DNA of 64,000 nt from Molossus alvarezi (taxonomy: Eukaryota; Chordata; Mammalia; Chiroptera; Molossidae): assembly GCA_037176705.1 (NCBI GenBank), contig CM073898.1, positions 21,383,501-21,447,500 of the forward strand. Reading direction: 5' to 3'. Positions 35,316-45,375 of the stretch are shown here, piece after piece (position 1 is the stretch's first letter; each line of letters begins with the position of its first letter). A model generated the notes under the pieces. It was not told the origin of the DNA. It was given only the letters and a program-made list of their open reading frames with translations, and did no database searches. A program made the position numbers and the translations under genes.

Positions 35316-35639
35316 TGCACTGGGTTTTAAAATCTCTCCAGTTCTTGATAAATACTTAATGCTTTTTCCTCACATACATTATTTGTATTCGATTTTGGAA
35401 AATGAATGAAAATCAAATTATTTCATTGTCCACAAACTGACACGCTTCCATAACGCTGAGGCACACATCTAGGGAACGGAGGCTTTTTCTTTTTGCTGAA
35501 ATGCATATTCTCAGGCTTCTCCCTGATCTTTTTTGAAATGGAGGGTTTTTTTTTTTCATAATGTTAATAATCAGATATGCCTTTTCTTACTTCTTTGTCT
35601 CAGTTTCCTACAGAGCAAAGAAAGAAAGGTAAATAAAAA

Positions 35640-36105
35640 TTTTTAAAAAGACCTCCTACTCAACACCTATTAGAATTGGTGTGGAGCTATTAGAATTACC
35701 CTGGGAGCAGCTGGACCTCACCCGCTCTGCTGGTGGGAATGGGGAGTGGTACCCCTCTTCGGAAAACAGTTTCTTCAGACGTTAAACCTACCACATCAGC
35801 CCGCCAGTCCACCCCAAGGAGTTCTCAGGGAAAGTGAAAGCATATGTTCACAGTCTTGCCCATGGATGTGCATAGAAACTCTATTTATAATTGCCAAGAT
35901 GTCAGCCATCCAAATGCTCATCAAAAGGTGAATGGGTAAACGAATTGTGGGAAGTTTATACAATAGAATTCTACTTGGCAATAAAGAGGAGCGAGTTATT
36001 GATACAAACATTTGGATGGCTCTCAAAAACACTATGTTGAGCAGAAGCAGTCAAACAGAAAAGGGGCACAAGGAAACATTTTGGGGAGATGGAAATGCCT
36101 ATACT
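35640..36105 (+). mobile_element. Old L1 3' region, sense, part 1
   Basis: 'ctgctggtgggaatgggga', 'cccaaggagttctcagggaa', 'gcatatgttcacagtcttg', 'tttataattgccaagatgtc', 'aggtgaatgggtaaacgaat tgtggg' and 'ctcaaaaacactatgttgag' follow in order the 3' end of a mammalian L1. It runs into 'ttttggggagatggaaatgc', where the match stops at about 36105. Confidence 0.85.
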
Positions 36106-36654
36106 TTTTTGTTGGTTTTGTTGTTGTTAATGGTTGTCCAAATTATTCATTTAGTGCATGTTTTGTTTCTAAGATTCATAAACAGTAGACTAGAATTCAT
36201 TCCTTTGTGGCACACTGTTCAAAATCATGAATTAGCAGACAGTTGGGGTTGAAGAATTATTTTTACAGAATTTACATCTAAAAGCTCATTCTTCATTACT
36301 CAGTTCTATTTTTAGAAATCTTGATATACCAAAGGTCAGTTAACTGGTGAATAGAACATTTGTTGGCAAATTCAAAGTTTGTACAAGACATTTAGTCCTC
36401 CATGCTTTTATCTGCCTTAATTATGCATGATGGCTCCTTCACTGTCTCCTTCACAGCAGTTGTAACACCAAGACAGTAGGTTAATGGGAGTGGAGGTTTC
36501 AAGGTCATCGGGAAAAGTCAAAAGAAAACATTACCAAGCTTTATGTTTGGCACTACAGAATGACATTCTTACAGATATCTCATCAATTCCTTAAAAAATG
36601 ATTGTACTGGCAGTGCCTGAAGACCCCAGCAGTGCATCTGAATAGATGTAAATT

Positions 36655-36790
36655 GATACAGAAATACCTGTACCTTGATGATGGTGGTGGTCACAAGAAT
36701 GTATCTACATTTGTCAGAACTCATTGAAATGGACTCCTAAAATTGGATGCATTTGTTGTATGTAAATTATACTTCAATGAAGTTGGGAAC
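36655..36790 (+). mobile_element. Old L1 3' region, sense, part 2
   Basis: 'cctgtaccttgatgatggtg gtggtcacaagaatgtatct', 'catttgtcagaactcattga' and 'tgtatgtaaattatacttca atgaag' are the last part of the same L1 3' UTR. It seems to continue part 1 (35640-36105) after about 550 bases of unrelated sequence. Confidence 0.8.
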
Positions 36791-37037
36791 ACACTCCAAA
36801 GAGAAAGTGATAACCCACTTCATTGGTGACAAAGTCACATCAGCTGTGTTTTATGTTTTAGGATTGGTATTCAGAAACACTTTAAGTCTGAGTAAACATC
36901 ATAACAACTTGTTTTTATTTTGATAGAATGAAATTATAAGGTGCTTATCTCTCTTTTATTTTCCCCGTGACTGGTACCGAAACCAGTTAATTGGATTGGG
37001 TTCTGTGAAGACGATTTAATTTGGTGGCTCCATATTT

Positions 37038-37251
37038 TTTAAATAGATTTTATTGATTTTTTTTTTTTTTTGGAAAGAGGAGGAAGGGAGGGGGGGGGGG
37101 AGAGAGAGAGAAACATCAATGTGAGAGAGAAACATCGATTGGTGGCCTCCTGTATGTCCCTTCCTGGGGATGTGCCCCCATAGGGAATGGAACTGGCGAC
37201 CTTTTGGTGCATGGGACAATGCTCAACCAACGGAGCCACTCCGACCAGGGC
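37038..37251 (-). mobile_element. Ves SINE, subfamily B, antisense
   Basis: 'agattttattgattttt', a G-rich purine tract, 'gagagagaaacatcgattgg', 'ggcctcctgtatgtccc' and 'gcgaccttttggtgcatggg', with a head ending 'gaccagggc'. A part of the middle is missing. The near-perfect TSD ctc(c/t)atattt lies at 37028-37037 and 37258-37267. Confidence 0.88.
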
Positions 37252-37999
37252 TGGTAACTCTATATTTGAACCAGACAGTGCGAACTAGACTGCAACATTC
37301 TCCACATTTACTTCCTCCCGGAGCTTCTCATATATTTTAGCAGCAATCATAGTTATTTGCAAGAAATGCCATAATATTCCAAATTCTGAGCAAGCAAAGA
37401 CGGTTTGGTTCCTTAGCTTTTGTCACTGCTAATAATCTAAATTCTCGATAGATGAAAGAAGAGGAACTCATGGACTGTGTTAGGAATAATGAGCTCGGAC
37501 GAGGAGTAAATGTGGTACTAACCAGCCCTCTGGAAAGTCCTGCCTCGTGTTCATGCTATGAGGGGGGCCATTAATTGTCTCACATGCTCAGAGTCAAAAC
37601 TCATTATTGGTTATATAAACCATTTTTTGTTGCACATATGCTATAAATATATATATTAAAAAATCCAGGCAACATCAAACCTGTTTGTGACAGCTGCTGA
37701 GTCAGTGACTTCGAGGAAGCTTTGATCTTGCTGAGTCTCCTTCTGCCAAAGGCCCCTCTTCTTCCCCTCCTCCACGGCCCATCCTGCAGACAGGACGCCA
37801 AGTGCATTTCTTTGTTGCAGGGAGCCTCCTTTGACCTTATGTTTCTTCTCTAAGTTCATGGGACACCTGAAGCTGGCACTGTTCTTTTGACAAATAATTA
37901 TACTTTTGGACAGTCTTTATGTTAAATTGTTTTGGACTTCTAAAACAATTTAATATTTCATGTGTTTATTAAAACACATTTTTTTTGGAACCATCATTT

Positions 38000-38105
38000 C
38001 TATTTAGGGGCAGGGACCATGCCAAATACTTTAAAAATTGTTCCTATAATGCATAATACAGCATCTTGTATAAATGGATGCTCAAGTTATTAACAGTACA
38101 TATTT
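38000..38105 (+). mobile_element. L2-like 3' fragment, sense
   Basis: 'ggggcagggaccatgccaaa tact', 'cataatacagcatcttgtat' and 'atggatgctcaagttatt' resemble the 3' end of L2 before its tail. Short and diverged. Confidence 0.5.
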
Positions 38106-38119
38106 AAAGAATATTTTCA

Positions 38120-38193
38120 GATGGGGAGGAGGGTTTCTGGGGGGGGGAGGAGAAACATCTGTAACAAGAATAAATTAATAAAAATTGGAAAAA
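38120..38193 (+). mobile_element. Very short L1-type retroinsertion (3' tail only)
   Basis: Only about 74 bases: a G-rich stretch, 'agaaacatctgtaacaagaa' and an A-rich end. A perfect 14-bp TSD, aaagaatattttca, lies at 38106-38119 and 38194-38207. The body resembles the end of the L1 copy at 62925-63100 ('gacatctgtaacagtgtcaa'). Confidence 0.75.
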
Positions 38194-38525
38194 AAAGAAT
38201 ATTTTCATTTTCTATCATCACCAAGAATAATTTAGCCAGGTAAATTATTCTTTGTTATAGAATTTTGACTTTTTCTCTTCCAGTTAATTTCATTTGATGT
38301 TAAAATATCATATTATATATTGTCTAAAGTTAAAATGCCTTCAAAATGTCTCATTTTAAAAAAGCTCTAAAAGTTAAAAAGCTGTCATTCGTTTCAAATC
38401 ATGTGTTATGAGTAATGAAAACTATGTACACTTCTGTGTTTTTTGTGTGTAAAGGTAAGGAAAAATGCCTAATTGTTTAAGATATAGTTTACTTAATCTT
38501 TTACATTTTTAAAATTGACTTGTAG

Positions 38526-38648
38526 ATATCAACGAATGCTTGGAGGACAATAGCGTTTGCCAGGGAGGAGACTGCATCAATACCAAAGGGTCCTATGAGT
38601 GTACTTGTCCAGGCGGATTCCAGCTAAATGACAATAAAGGATGCCAAG
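38526..38648 (+). CDS. LTBP1: LTBP1 exon, cbEGF domain 8
   Basis: A 123-base, phase 1-1 exon between acceptor gacttgtag and donor gtactt. It encodes D-I-N-E-C and six cysteines. [12 protein letters not shown] matches Asn beta-hydroxylation and POGLUT2/3 patterns, and P-G-G-F supplies the conserved aromatic. Seven rather than six residues separate cysteines 1 and 2 (LEDNSV plus the acidic start), as in LTBP1. The tail QLNDNKGC fits LTBP1. The acceptor's pyrimidine tract is weak, which could make inclusion of this exon regulated; that is inference. Confidence 0.96.
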
Positions 38649-39099
38649 GTACTTCTCTCTGCCCCTTTGCTGTAATTTACACAGCCGTTCTGTTCTTGAT
38701 GCACCCTGATGGCGACCAGGGTTTCAGCACTTGCTTTATATGTAAATAGACTTTGCCAATTTGTACTGTTAAAATACCTTTCTTGGGTCTGGATCGCGTA
38801 CGGGAAGTTCTCTTTCGCATGGCACCTTGATATTGCCTGAAACTCCTGTGTTTTAGAATTGTGTCCTCGCTTTGCAGGCTGCACAGTAACTGAGATCACC
38901 TGCAGACCGTTGCTGCTTCTGTGGGTCAGCCTGGGTACTTGATTCTGAATGATCTGTCTAGCTTTTCTATATCCGTCATTGACATTTTATTCTGTCCCGT
39001 AGCTGATATTTATCTGTCTTTTTTTTTTTTTTATCCCTATTTTTATCCAGTATCCAGATTTTTCTGTTCCTAAGAAATCTCATTGATAATTTTATCAGT

Positions 39100-39345
39100 G
39101 CCCTGGCTGGTGCGGTTCGGTGGTTAGAACATTGGCCTGCACACCGAGGGGCAGCAGGTTTGATTCCCGATCAAGGGCACATACCTGGGTTGCAGGTTCA
39201 ATCCCCAGCCCCGGGCTTGGGGTCATGTGGGAGGCAAGTGTCTCTCTCACATTGATGTTTCTCTCTCTTTCTCTCTCTTTCCCCCTCCTCCCTTCCACTC
39301 TATCTAAAAATCAATGGAAAAAATATCCTTGGGTGGGGATTAGCA
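39100..39345 (+). mobile_element. Ves SINE, subfamily A, sense
   Basis: 'ccctggctggtgcggttcgg tggttagaac' (A box), 'aggtttgattcccgatcaag' (B box), 'tctctctcacattgatgttt', a CT-rich block, 'tctaaaaatcaatgg' and tail 'atatccttgggtggggatt'. A clear TSD was not found. Confidence 0.94.
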
Positions 39346-39469
39346 ACAATGGAAAATAAATGAAACTATTTTGATCAAAATTACAAAAGACAGGATTTTA
39401 TATTTTTCAAAGTGCTATGACTTTAATCTTCCAAACCACAGTCCAGTGGATGCATGGCACTGATAAGAA

Positions 39470-39660
39470 CACAGCACTTTGAACACCTGCTCTCTGTTGA
39501 GTCCTGTAGGTACCTCGTTCAGTTCTGACGAAATTTGAGGTAGGTTTTCTTACATTCATTTTGTGCACAAATAACTGAGGCTCAGGGTTGTTAGTGTGCT
39601 CCTCCTGAGTACGTGGTAGAGCTTCGAACCCAATGCCTTCTGTCACTACTCTTCCCTCTG
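39470..39660 (-). mobile_element. MIR SINE, antisense
   Basis: 'gtcctgtaggtacctcgttc', 'attttgtgcacaaataactg aggctcagggttgtt' and 'gagtacgtggtagagcttcg aacc' are the inverted MIR core. Diverged. Confidence 0.65.
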
Positions 39661-41499
39661 TCGCCATACCAGTCGTCATTGCATTTACAGCCCAAAGAAA
39701 GATGTGAGATGCGGCTGTTTTTCGCAGTGTGTTTGAGTCTCTTCCCCCAGCAGAATTAATGATGACACACAGACAGCATGGAAAGTCCATGTTAATCGTC
39801 TCCAGGAATGTGGCAGCATACGTCTGCGATCCAGAACACACTTCAGCCTCACGTTTTGACTCACACATGCCAAACTGTGAATTTCTGTGGAATCTCGGAC
39901 CCGCGAAAGAAACCCAACGTAAATACGGTCTGGCTTTCAGCTGAGTTACCAGCAGCATAGTTTAGAAATGCCTCAATAAGTGCGGCCCAAATTGAATGCA
40001 TATGTCTGTCCGGTTCCAGATATTCGTGCTGTTCTTTCTGAGCGGTTTCCTGGAAAAAAGTCTGGGAATTCGTTTTTGGTTCCTGTCATCAAACTTTTTA
40101 TACAATTATTTGTTCATCAATAACTTCTCTTGCAGCAAGAACTTTATGCACACGGTTCCCTGGGAGAAGTTGCAGAGCGGGCGGCCTTGAAAAGGCCACG
40201 TTGGGAGCTGGACGCAATGAGGCGGTCTCGAGTCGCCTCCAGGGCCTGACCTCGAGCGTGATCTCTAGACCCATGGAATTTGGGGCACCTTTTTGCCCAG
40301 GTGGAGATAACTCTAGGCATCAGGCTGGAAAGAAAGACTAGAAACTAAGGCTAAGAGAAGACCAGAGTTCAAAAGAGATGACCAATCTCAGACAGTATCA
40401 GTAGTCAGAGAGCAAACATAGACGCTCTCAGAGATTTTTATAAAAGAAGTGAAGAATTTTTCAGTGTGGAATCACATTGAGAAATAGTTAAGTAGAAAAT
40501 GATTCATTCTTCTTCCTTGAAATATTTTTAAATTAGTGACAATAACGAGAACGGAAGGATTTTTAAGAAACTGGGTAATTCCTGCTTGGTTTCGTATTTT
40601 GATTGTGCAACGGACAGGCCAACTGACATGAATTAGACGGCAGATCGAGGGGTGAAGAGTTCGGTATCCATGCGGAGGGATGGATACATCAGTGGCGTTG
40701 CCAGCGTTCCTGTTGCCCGAGGAGATCCACAGGGCAGACTGGATGCAGGGCAAGGGGCAGCTCTCCTGAGAAAGACAACAGCAGGGTTGGTGGCTAAACA
40801 TATGCTAGAGGTCACTGGGAAGGTCTCGTAGCTTTGCAGTTATTCCTGCCTGCTCCTGCCTCCTCTATTGTATTGTGGGCTTCATAATGTCAAGGGTGCT
40901 GTCCTACTGAATCTTCTCATAGGAAGCATTCAGTAAATGTTTTTCATTGCATTAAAGACGGACTTTGAAGAAGAAGAAGATGTATTGAAGACCTCTTTAG
41001 TAAGAGACAGTTTAGGAGGATAGGAAAATGACCTTAGTAGGACTACTTGCCTGGATGGTGCCAAGGACCTGGGATAAGTTTTCTGACCCCCGCCCTTCAT
41101 TCAGAGAACTAGCCCATCGCTGCGCAGTTCGTAGAGCATGACCATAACTGACGTGGTGGACGGACAAGCTGGGACTCCGAGTTACAGTGTGCAGTCTCAT
41201 CAAGGAGCCAGCAGTGTAGTGAGGGGTGTGGTGAGTAAGCTGACGATGAAGGCACAGCGCGGGCAGGCGGTCCACGCGTTAGTACAGCGCGAACAAACGG
41301 AACGTTACCCAGGATTCCTTATGCTGCCACCGTGGGCGCACTCAGCCAGTGTCACTAGAACTGGCTTGAAAGGACGTCACACTTACCAGACTCTTCACGC
41401 TTTGTCAGTGCTCGGGAGTCTATTGTGACTCTGGCCACGGGAGCACGTAAGGTGGTCAACCCCTGCTTCACTATAGCGTGTTGCTCATAAGTAACAACA

Positions 41500-41600
41500 G
41501 CCACGCCACTCTATGCCCCTTGGCTGTGCGGCAGGCCCCGCACTAAGCAGTGGACCTCGTTCACCCATTTCATCGTCACAAAGCTGTGCAAATTATAGGA
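41500..41600 (-). mobile_element. MIR-like fragment, antisense
   Basis: 'actctatgccccttggctgt' and 'gtggacctcgttcacccatt tcatcgtcacaaagctgtgc' resemble the inverted 3' half of MIR ('atttaatcctcacaaca'). Weak match. Confidence 0.4.
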
Positions 41601-41777
41601 ACTTCCTGGTCTGAGTGGCCTTCTTTTTCTTCTATTTTCTTTCTTTTATCCATTTTCAGTGAAGTAAAGATTGGAGCCTGTTTCGTTAAAATAGAGAGCA
41701 GACATTTGTGAAGCACTGTTTATGAACCAAACACTATGAATCTGATGTACCTAGCCTTGCCCTTAAGAAGTTCACAT

Positions 41778-41990
41778 CTGCCTGGCCGGTGTGGCTCAGT
41801 GGATTGAGCATCGTCCCACGGACTGAGAGGTCCCGGTTCGATTCCTGGTCAGGGCACATGCCTGGGTTCCAGGTTTGATCCCCAGTAGGGGGCAAACAGC
41901 TGATTGATGTTTCTCGCTCACATCGATGTTTCTATATTTTTCTTCCTTCCTCTCTCTCTAAAAAAAATCAGTAAAAACATTTTTTTAAAA
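41778..41990 (+). mobile_element. Ves SINE, subfamily B, sense
   Basis: 'gcctggccggtgtggctcag tgg' (A box), 'ggttcgattcctggtcaggg' (B box), 'ccagtagggggca', 'tgatgtttctcgctcacatc' and 'aaaaatcagtaaaaac'. The short direct repeat agttcac lies at 41769-41775 and 41994-42000. Confidence 0.92.
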
Positions 41991-42434
41991 AGTAGTTCAC
42001 GTCCTAGGGATGGACAGGCATGGCTGTTACAGGTGCACGGGCTACAGCAGAGCACATGGCCGTAGGAGTGGACAGAGGGGACACAGCCTTCTCCCCAGCA
42101 AAGATGTTTCACAGAGGAGTTGTTGATTCCCTGAGACTGTTCCTCAAGTCCAAAATAAGGGTCGCTTTGGGTTGAACTTATGAAATTGCTTTTTTTTGTT
42201 AGGTCAAAAATGGTCGAACATTGGCTGTTTCGTGTGATGCAACCTAAAGTTTCCTAACAATCCACCTTGTCTTATGGTCTGGTATTTGTACCAATGGTGT
42301 AGCCGTGCCGTAAAATAAGTGTTCGACAATTTCGTGATAGATTTCTTGACTGTACATCTGCTATTATAGGGAAAAAAAAAAGAGAAAAACACCAGATTTT
42401 TTTCGAATGTTTGAAACTCTCTTTTCAATTCCAG

Positions 42435-42560
42435 ATATTAACGAATGTGAGCAGCCTGGACTCTGCGACCCTCATGGAGAGTGTCTAAACACAGACGGCT
42501 CTTTCCACTGTGTCTGCAGACAGGGCTTCGCCATCTCTGTGGACGGCCGTACGTGTGAAG
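42435..42560 (+). CDS. LTBP1: LTBP1 exon, cbEGF domain 9 (last exon seen)
   Basis: A 126-base, phase 1-1 exon between acceptor ttttcaattccag and donor gtaaga. It encodes D-I-N-E-C and six cysteines. [12 protein letters not shown] fits Asn beta-hydroxylation and POGLUT2/3 patterns, and R-Q-G-F carries the aromatic. The stretches [12 protein letters not shown] and AISVDGRTC identify LTBP1. In LTBP1 one or more further cbEGFs should follow before the TB domain that covalently binds the TGF-beta latency peptide, but those exons lie beyond the window. No stop codon is reached. Confidence 0.96.
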
Positions 42561-42827
42561 GTAAGATAAACTATACATTCTATTGTTACTGCGTGATAAA
42601 GCAGCAAGGACATTGCTTTCTATAAAACAAAGATTCTAAGACACTAAGTGACAGTCCCAACAGAAGACCTCCAAGCATCAAGGTGACTCCTACCTGAAAC
42701 CGTAGCTCAGGGTTGCTGGGATTTACAAATAGGATAACCTGAGGTTATGGAGGTGAAAATACAGATGATTTCACTACTGGTACTGAATTAGTGAGTCAAA
42801 ATGTACTGGAGGTGATGATTTAGGACT

Positions 42828-43019
42828 CAGGGGTGGGGAACATCTGACCCAAGGGCCGTATAGGGCTGGAAACCAAGACCAGCTGACATCACAGGCCTCA
42901 TCAAATCAGCCTGACCAAACATAGCAGGCTAATTTTTAAGTTGATCATTTTGTATGGCCCGAGAATGAGGTTCTAAATATCCAAATGGCCCTTGGCAGAA
43001 AAAAGGTTCCCCACCCCTG
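42828..43019. mobile_element. Non-autonomous hAT transposon (MITE)
   Basis: The 192-bp element has 14-bp inverted ends, caggggtggggaac at the left and gttccccacccctg at the right (43006-43019). The interior contains 'gggccgtatagggc', 'catcaaatcagcctgacca' and 'aatggcccttggcag', typical of short hAT elements common in bat genomes. The 8-bp flanks (ttaggact and ataggtgc) match at only four positions, so the TSD is not intact. Confidence 0.85.
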
Positions 43020-44285
43020 ATAGGTGCACACGGGAGACCGGAAGGAAAACTGGCCACTCCTCGGTGTAACTTGACACTGTGCTTGTTTTGATTATGTTTT
43101 GTATAGATCATCACCATCCTTCTGATTATAAAAACAATGTCTTGCTTGATTTCTCCGCTCCACTGCCAGTGGAGATTTTCCAGGGTTCGTCCTCGAGCAT
43201 CCTCAGTCTCTAAGCCAGTGTGTTTCCTTACCTGTCAGGATTTATTATGCCCTGAAAGGTAATTACATCAAGATAACACTGTTGGCTTCCTGTTTGCAAA
43301 CCTCCGTATATTTGCAGGGATACAGCGTTGGTTCTGTTCATAAGATTTATGTTCTTGATGACCTTGTCGTTTGATAAATTGAGGAATAATTCATCCGGAC
43401 CTTTTAAAAAGTAAACTGAGAAGAGTCCCGTAATCATAATTTCAATCTGCCTCTTTGAGAATGTCGGTTAGGCAAACCCAGCTATGTTTGAAAGGAGTAA
43501 ACTGTGAAGGCTCTGCTCTGGGGCTAGGGTAGTACCCACATTCTTTGCTGTAAAAAGGAGCGCCACAGGAAGTATCCGCTCTCCTTGCTCATACCACAGT
43601 GGAAACAGGCCGAGGAGCTCGACCAGGTTCATCTGCAACTAATTATTACATTGGGAGGAATAAACCGATCTTATAAAACGCAGGGGATTGTTGAAATGGC
43701 TCTCCTGCTGAGCAGACAAAACATCGATGCCAGATTTGGCTCCAAGTAAAAAAGAGATAGTGCGGGGTGCGGTTTGAGCAAGCAGATTTCGAGGGCTTTG
43801 GAAGCGATCAGAGGCTGGGAAACAGAGCGAAAACATCATAAAAAGGTGGCCATGAGAGGTTTACGAGGACGCCATGTTTCCGTGGTTCAAGTTTTAGGTT
43901 AATTTTATACTCAGTGGTCTGAGACGAGGGCTCTCAGGAAAGAGGTCTGTCGCGTGCACGCTTACGTTCTTCAGAGAGGTGGCAGCATCTGAGTCACTGA
44001 TGAGGACGACCTGCAGAGTGAGTGCACATTCCCTGCGCTCCAGACACAGGCAGGTTTGCTTCCCCAGTTAGCTCTCAGCCGTGCCTGGTAAGGACTCCCT
44101 TCACCGAAGACCAGTTCAACTTACAACTGCCAATAGTCATGCCACGAGGAAACTGTGTTCAATAACAAGTCGCCTTGGGTGCCCACTTGTCAAGACTGTC
44201 GTTCCAGAAGAATAGACCAATTTGTATGTTCACATGTATTTTTTCTTTTGGACCGAGTAATTTTTCTTTAATTCTGCATCTTTTT

Positions 44286-44776
44286 TTTTCCTTTTCCTCT
44301 TTATTGAGTTTTAATTATTTATTTATTTATTTATTTTAATCCTCACCAGAGGACACCTTTTGATATTTTGTTCAGATAGAGTGGGAGGGGGGGGAGAGAG
44401 AGAGAGAGAGAAACATTGACGTGAAAGGGACACATCGAGTGGTCACCACTCACACAACCCAATCAGGGCCGGGGACAAACTGCAACCGAGGTACGTGCTC
44501 TTAGCGGGAACCAAACCCGGGTCTCTTCAGATCGCAGGCCAACGCTCTAACCACTGAACCAAACTGGCCAGCGCTCTTTATTGAGTTTTAGAGAGCGACG
44601 AAAGGAGAGGGAGAGAGAGAAACATCGATGAGAGAGAACATCGAGTGGCCGCCTCCTGCATGCCCCCCACTGGGGATTTGGCCCACAACCCAGGCATGTG
44701 CCCTGACTGGGAATCGAACCTGCGACCTCTTGGTGCATGGGGTCAACGCTCAACCACTGGGCCACACCGGACGGGC
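44286..44776 (-). mobile_element. Ves SINE, subfamily B, antisense, interrupted by another SINE
   Basis: This element is split: its T-rich tail is at 44286-44313 and its body at 44574-44776 ('gttttagagagcgacg', 'gagaacatcgagtggccgcc', 'actgggaatcgaacctgcg', 'cgcgctcaaccactggg'-like head). Its own TSD attct(g/a)catcttttt lies at 44271-44285 and 44778-44792. A second SINE fills 44314-44573. Confidence 0.93.
44314..44573 (-). mobile_element. Ves SINE, subfamily A, antisense, nested in the tail of another Ves SINE
   Basis: 'aatcctcaccagaggacac', 'ttcagatagagtgggagg', 'gtgaaagggacacatcgagt' and 'gaggtacgtgctcttagcgg', with a head ending 'aaactggccagcg'. A perfect 17-bp TSD, ctctttattgagtttta, lies at 44297-44313 and 44574-44590. 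The duplicated bases are part of the host SINE, so this element is the later insertion. Confidence 0.95.
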
Positions 44777-45204
44777 GATTCTACATCTTTTTTAATACTG
44801 ATTTCTGCAACTTGAGATTTATATATTCGCTCTAATTTAGTCACAGTTCTAATTTTGTTAGGCATTTACTTGGCAAAGACTTGAACTTAAAAATGAGTTT
44901 GTAGAAAGCATTTAGTGCTTTGTAAATTACTGTACCTTAGGATACTCTCTCTGACACGTGTCCATATTTGTTTACCCCAGAAACTAGATGGTTTTACAAG
45001 TCATAAAATAGGTAATTTAGAATACCGTGCTGATACGGCAGTATAATGAGAAATTATCTGACTACTAGGCATGCTATTCTCTTTCTGGAATGAGCTTTGT
45101 GAGGTTTTCAGTTGTTTCGGGCTTAATCCAATACATTAAACTGGCCCAGATTTCCATCTGACTCTGGCCCGGCTGGCTGCCCGTGTGATCGGGAGTTACT
45201 GTGG

Positions 45205-45375
45205 GGCTTAGGTCCTCGAATGACATCGTTCTGTTCAAGGTCGTTGATGAGATGCCATAGTAACTTAACTCTCGTTTAATATATTAATTCACCTATAGTA
45301 AAATGGGTTTCGTTAGGCGTTGTTTCGCTTACAGTGGCGGAACATATTGATGACATTAAGTGAAGACTGACTGTA
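45205..45375. mobile_element. Possible degenerate DNA transposon (MITE)
   Basis: The left part 'ggtcctcgaatgacatcgtt' and the inverted right part (complement of 'gacattaagtgaagact') are similar in opposite orientation. The interior 'aaaatgggtttcgttaggcg ttgtttcgcttacag' has the CpG-decayed look of Tigger-type elements. No TSD was defined and the family is uncertain. Confidence 0.4.

Larger units (their letters stand above)
31859..38525 (+). other. LTBP1: LTBP1 intron (6667 bp)
   Basis: Intron ending at acceptor aaaattgacttgtag, with a weak purine-containing tract. It holds three antisense Ves SINEs (33838-34046, 35093-35315, 37038-37251), an antisense L2 (34125-34330), old L1 pieces (35640-36105, 36655-36790), an L2 tail (38000-38105) and a very short retroinsertion (38120-38193). 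The stretches 31860-33830 (partly GC-rich), 34330-35030, 36110-36650 and 37260-37990 show nothing I can name. Confidence 0.82.
38649..42434 (+). other. LTBP1: LTBP1 intron (3786 bp)
   Basis: Intron ending at acceptor ttttcaattccag. Holds two sense Ves SINEs (39100-39345, 41778-41990) and antisense MIR-like pieces (39470-39660, 41500-41600). The stretches 38650-39090, 39670-41490 and 42000-42430 are otherwise unassigned. A possible L2-like tail lies at about 40850-40950 ('ataggaagcattcagtaaat'). Confidence 0.82.

Noticed and set aside
39407..39958. 183-codon open frame on the - strand
   Set aside because: It overlaps an antisense MIR and has no recognisable domain or neighbouring splice sites. 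Chance frame.
5974..42560. Fibrillin (FBN1/2) or LTBP2-4 as the gene identity
   Set aside because: All nine domains in order match the LTBP1 array as I know it (for example NPDICGAGHC, FSEQQRKC, FRGWNGQC, MPDHKHC); fibrillin and other LTBP arrays differ at these loops.
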